Assembly: GCF_012489685.1 (NCBI RefSeq) | Contig: NC_080041.1 | Span: forward strand, 97,215,090-97,279,089 | Source of the DNA: Lotus japonicus | Lineage: Eukaryota > Streptophyta > Magnoliopsida > Fabales > Fabaceae | Length of the DNA: 64,000 bases | Direction: 5' to 3' | In this document: piece by piece, positions 59,757 through 64,000 of the stretch | Position numbering within the stretch: position 1 is the first letter of the stretch | How the letters are laid out: each line of letters opens with the position of its first letter | Position numbers and translations under genes: made by a program | The notes under the pieces: model-generated | The model's input: only the letters and a program-made list of their open reading frames with translations | Databases searched by the model: none | Told to the model about the DNA's origin: nothing

Positions 59757-61593
59757 ATGGATTTGCAACTGGTTACCTTAGTGTGTGTAAGCATTCTTAC
59801 TTTCTTCATTCTTAAATTATTATACAACCAAATCCAAAATTCTACCAATCTTCCACCAGGGCCACGCCCCTATCCAATCATAGGAAACATCTTAGAACTT
59901 GGTACAAATCCACACATAGCACTCACCAAACTCTCCAAAATATATGGACCCATCATGACACTGAAACTAGGAAGCATGACGACCATAGTCATCTCTTCAC
60001 CACAATTAGCCAAACAAGTGCTGCAAGAACACAGCCAAATCTTTTCAAGCAGAAAAGTCCCACATGCAGCTCAAATATTTGACAATCACAAATTCTCAAT
60101 AGTGTGGCTTCCCCCATCGGCTAAATGGAGGAAGCTTAGAAAAGCTTGTGCAACAAGAGTGTTCTCCCCACAAGTGCTTGACTCCACAAAAGTCCTTCGC
60201 CATCAAAAGCTGAAAGAGTTATTGGATTTTGTAAAGGAAAAAAGCATAAAAGGTGAGGTCTTGGATCTTGGTGAGGCTATTTTCTCAACTGTACTCAATT
60301 CAATTTCAAACACTTTTTTCTCTATGGATTTGTCTCACTCTACATCTGATGAAAAGTCTCGAGAGTTTAAGAACATTATTGAGAGTTGCATGGAAGACGG
60401 TGGAAAGCCAAACGTCGCAGATTTCTTTCCTATTCTTCGTCCAATTGACCCACAAGGTTTTCAGGCAAGGACAACCAATTATTTTGTGAAGTTGGCCAAG
60501 ATTGTTGATGGAATTATAGAATGTAGAATGTGTTCAAGAGATGATTCCAAGGTTTCCAATGATGTGCTGGATTCACTTCTTACTGAAGTTGAAGGCACAA
60601 GTTCTCAGTTGAGCCGCAAAGAAATAATGCATGTGTTCTTGGTCAGTACTTAGTTTTCAAATAATTGCATGCATGTGATTCCATAATTGCACATGTAGGT
60701 GACCTAGGTGACCTTTATCTTTGAGAAATGGTGGATAGACATACCATTTTTATGCAACATCAGATAGTCATACACTTAATTCTGGCTTCAACCACTGCAA
60801 GCCAGCAAATATTAATTGTAGTTAAAAACCACCCCAAACGCAACCCATGTGTCAGATGGTGTAGACCAAAATTGTATGCGTCTACTAATCTCACTAATTT
60901 TCATGGCATGTCTTTAATATTATAGACCATTTCATTTGCTAATGCTATAGTTATATTTCTTAGATTTTTTAAACGATGTTCCAACAGGATTTATTTGTTG
61001 CTGGAATTGACACAACATCAACCACACTTGAATGGGCGATGGCAGAGTTATTGCATAACCCTGAAAAATTAGCAAAAGTAAAAGAAGAGTTGTGTGAAAC
61101 AATTGATGAAGATGAAACACTTGAAGAACAACACATCTCAAAGTTTCCTTACTTACAAGCGGTGGTGAAGGAAACTCTTCGCTTGCACCCACCAGCTCCA
61201 TTTCTTGTACCACACAAGTGTGATGAAGTGGTAAACATATCTGGCTTCCAAGTTCCAAAAGATGCCCAAATATTGGTCAATGTGTGGGCGATGGGACGGG
61301 ATCCAACCATATGGGTAAACCCAAATATGTTCGAGCCTGAGAGGTTCTTAGAGAGTGAGATTAATTTTAAGGGTCATAATTTTGAGCTAATACCATTTGG
61401 GGCAGGTAAAAGGATATGCCCTGGATTGCCATTTGCTCAAAGGTCAGTATGTTTAATAGTGGCTTCCCTTGTGCATAACTTTGATTGGAAGCTAGCTGAT
61501 GGCCTAATAACAGAGAACATGAATATGATGGAGCATTTTGGATTAACTTTAAAGAGGGTTGAAACTCTTAGAGTTCAAGCTATTCTAGCATAG
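59757..61593 (+). CDS. Cytochrome P450, CYP76-like, copy 3 (intact)
   Basis: A haem-thiolate monooxygenase predicted to sit on the cytosolic face of the endoplasmic reticulum. CYP76 relatives oxidise monoterpenols and other small metabolites; the substrate of this copy cannot be told from sequence. Exons 59757-60641 and 60988-61593 are joined by a 346 bp GT-AG phase-0 intron at the same site as in the sister genes, giving 496 residues. An in-frame ATG at 59694 lies in the leader; 59757 aligns with the other copies and is preferred. Features: membrane anchor about 3-22, LPPGPRPYPIIGN from 32, W124xxxR128, AGIDTT 300-305, E357xxR360, PERF 412-415, and FGAGKRICPG with haem ligand Cys439. All key residues are canonical, so this is the best candidate for a working enzyme in the cluster. 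Confidence 0.95.
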
Positions 61594-64000
61594 TAACTAT
61601 TTGTAAGAGTGATGCTCTTGAATTTATGTGTATTTACGTGGTTGTCTAAAGTACCCCAACTAAAATAAAAATAGGTAGTGTACGGTACACTAGTACTTAT
61701 AGTTTGTATAGTAGTTGTTTTTAATATTAAAAAAAGATTGTAAACTTAGATGATAAGTTAAGAAGTTTTAATCACAAACTATTGTAGCTTGGGTGGCTTA
61801 CATAACTTATTTTGCTTTTGTAATTTAGACAGTAGATATACCTGTGCTAATCCTAATCACTAATAATTGATGGGGTTATATTCATCTGCTTATTTTGGGA
61901 ATACATATTTCTTCAATTGCTGTTGTACTAATATAGTAATTTAAATTAAAAGATACTACTTTAAATTTTCCTTTTAATTTTTTTATAAGTTAAAGAATTG
62001 TATTAAAAGGGAGTACTAGTTCCCTTAATACATAGAAAGAAACAACAAGAAAGGAAGAAAAAAAATTAGAGAGACAGAAGAAAACAGAGCCAAATGTAAA
62101 TTAGGCAGAAAAAGAATAAAACAATCACTCTCTGACATGTGGCTCAATCTCACCTGGGGTCTACCGTAGGACAGTGGTTCGCAAAGCACTGGATTACATG
62201 CATTAACCTTGGCCCAATCGCTAGCGGACACGTGGCAGGGGCATGCAATCAACTTTTCATCAGCTAGTGAGAGAGACGGACGCAAGGATGGAAAAAGCAA
62301 TTATATATATATAGGTTTTGTTTGGGGTTTTGGAAGAACGAGAACGTTGGCAGACGCAGTGAAAGGCAGTAGCAGCAGCGTGAACGACGTTAAGGAGAAG
62401 AAGCTTTTCAATTTTCCATTGATTTGATAAGTTCTTTTTCTACTTATGTGTTGGCTAAACCATTTTCTTTAGCACGATGCTTAGTCTTTTAGATTTTATG
62501 TTTTAATTTGTATTTCGTTTGTGTGAAGAATTTTTGTTAGAATCTATGAATTTCATTTAAGTTATAATTTTATTTGATTGAGAGCAATTTACCTTATTAA
62601 TTTCTCTTAGACTTAGAAGAGCGATTAGAAATTGAGGATTCAAGGGGACGGAATTTATTAGCTTTTCTCTACGACCTTAGGAATGAGTGTAGTGTAGGAG
62701 TTAATAGTGGTGGTCGGAATTATAGTTTGATCTTTAATTTGTTGGTTTAGGTGCTCGTAACACAGACTTAATATTCAGATTAAAAGTATTTCTTGTATAA
62801 GGAATTAACAAGTTAAGAATTTAGGCTAGATCACCCTAGAGAGTAATTTTTGTTTCACACAGACAAGTTTTACTAGGCATAACCCATGTGCTATTTTACC
62901 AAATTAAGTTTCACAAATTCTATTAGCTTTCTATAATCGTTTGCAATTGAACATTGAAATCAAACCCCCAATTTTAGTTTAAAACTAGTAGAACTGATAA
63001 TTGAGCGCACCTCTTGTAAACGATATCTTTTATATTACTTCGGGCAAATCTGTATACTTGCAGATTGGCTTATCATTATGATTCAAAATATAATAAACGG
63101 TATATCTAACATTTGAACCTAACAATCTCCATTTTTTTATGATAACAATTTTAAAGAGAAAAGCAGGGAATTATACATTTTAAAAAGATGTAAAATACTC
63201 CCCTGAGTTTTCTACTTATGTGCTCCCTAAAGTTTACACATTAAGCACATTTTTTCAAAAGAAAGTTGAAAACAAGTTTCATAAGATAAATGGTATATCT
63301 AACGTTTGAACCTAACAATTTCCCCTTTTTTTTATGATAACAATTTTAAAAAAGAAAAACAGGGAATTATACATTTTAAAAAGATGTAAAATACTCCCTT
63401 GAGTTTTCTACTTATGTGCTCCCTAAAGTTTACACATTAACACTCTGTTTGTTTGAGGTGAGTTAGAAGAGAGACAGATGGAAGGGAGAGAGATAGAGGA
63501 GAGATGGATCAAGCACCCTTGTTTGGTAACCAATTACTGTAGAGAAGAGAGAGATAAAAGGTGAGTTTTGATGGCTTTTTGTAGTCTTCGTGTTTTGCGA
63601 AGAGATTGGGGGCCAGCTCGTTTTTTATTTTTTTTTCTTGTTCTCAGCACTTAGTGGCGGTTTATGTGCTTCTGACCCACTAAAGTCCACTTTTCAGATA
63701 AAAAAATATTGGTGCTTGCTGTGGTACCTTAAGCCAGACTAAGGTGTGGTACCCAAAATGAGTCGGTTTTAATAATAAATACTCATGTACCGGTTAAAAT
63801 TTTGATTGTGTTCTATCGTAGTAATGCAACGTTCCATTCTTAGGGACGTGAGATTTGAAAGTTGTGTTTTCTGAGCTTTGTGCATCCACCAACCATGGTC
63901 ATTTTACGCGCATCTCCATCACCATTATTCGTTTCCACCACTCGTATATTTTTCATCAAAAAATGAATTTCATGAGATAAAGTTAATTGACAAGTAAAGT
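61594..64000. other. Intergenic to window end, no gene recognised
   Basis: The frames 62025-62300 (minus) and 62209-62427 (plus) overlap and have no known domain. 62590-62980 looks like decayed LTR-type sequence. The block from about 63440 (CTCTGTTTGTTTGAGGTGAG) could be one end of a transposon leaving the window. Confidence 0.35.
63095..63442. repeat. Direct repeat, two units 193 bp apart
   Basis: 63095-63249 is repeated at 63288-63442 with few changes: both carry GGTATATCTAAC, GGGAATTATACATTTTAAAA and GTGCTCCCTAAAGTTTACAC. About 38 bp of different sequence separates them. Confidence 0.85.

Overview
The window is nuclear DNA of a flowering plant, probably a eudicot. A legume is my best guess, but it rests only on the general look of the repeats and the P450 genes. 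The supporting signs are plant spliced genes, three tandem cytochrome P450 genes of the CYP76 type, and almost every class of plant transposable element. AT-rich intergenic DNA, with no operons or bacterial signals, separates them. No rRNA, tRNA or CRISPR feature was seen.

Layout. 1-935: the 5' end of an unidentified minus-strand gene with its GC-rich leader. 1.7-9.6 kb: a hAT-type element, a Harbinger-type element split by a 3.4 kb solo LTR, a 747 bp Mutator-type element carrying gene-like sequence, and two SINEs. 11-16.7 kb: a decayed copia-like LTR region, two foldback elements, a LINE remnant and a third inverted-repeat element. 19.0-20.3 kb: nested Stowaway MITEs and a LINE 3' end that stops 130 bp before the first P450. 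20.4-22.1 kb: P450 copy 1. 23.4-27.3 kb: an isolated endoglucanase exon, then a 3.2 kb Helitron that has captured fructose-1,6-bisphosphatase and C2H2 zinc-finger exon pieces. 27.4-30.6 kb: a hAT MITE, the frameshifted P450 copy 2 and a small LINE insertion. 32.1-38 kb: a nearly complete but broken LINE on the minus strand, followed by a plus-strand LINE fragment. 39.5-40 kb: a complete TRIM retrotransposon. 41.4-46.6 kb: a 5.1 kb Helitron with a helicase remnant and captured exons, one from a BAP31-like gene. 50.3 kb: a Mutator-type foldback MITE with a perfect 9 bp duplication. 52-59 kb: a LINE tail and two more solo LTRs of the same family as the one at 4.3 kb. 59.8-61.6 kb: P450 copy 3. 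61.6-64 kb: no gene seen; a 193 bp-spaced direct repeat.

How it fits together. The functional core is a tandem cluster of three close P450 paralogues, all on the plus strand with one phase-0 intron at the same place. Copy 3 looks fully intact. Copy 1 is open but has an altered proline hinge. Copy 2 carries two frameshifts. Each has a transposable element within about 0.8 kb upstream. Most of the rest can be read as dated, bounded insertions, because many target-site duplications are visible directly in the sequence. The most unusual content is the two Helitrons with captured exons, the repeated solo LTRs, and the 8450-9196 element.
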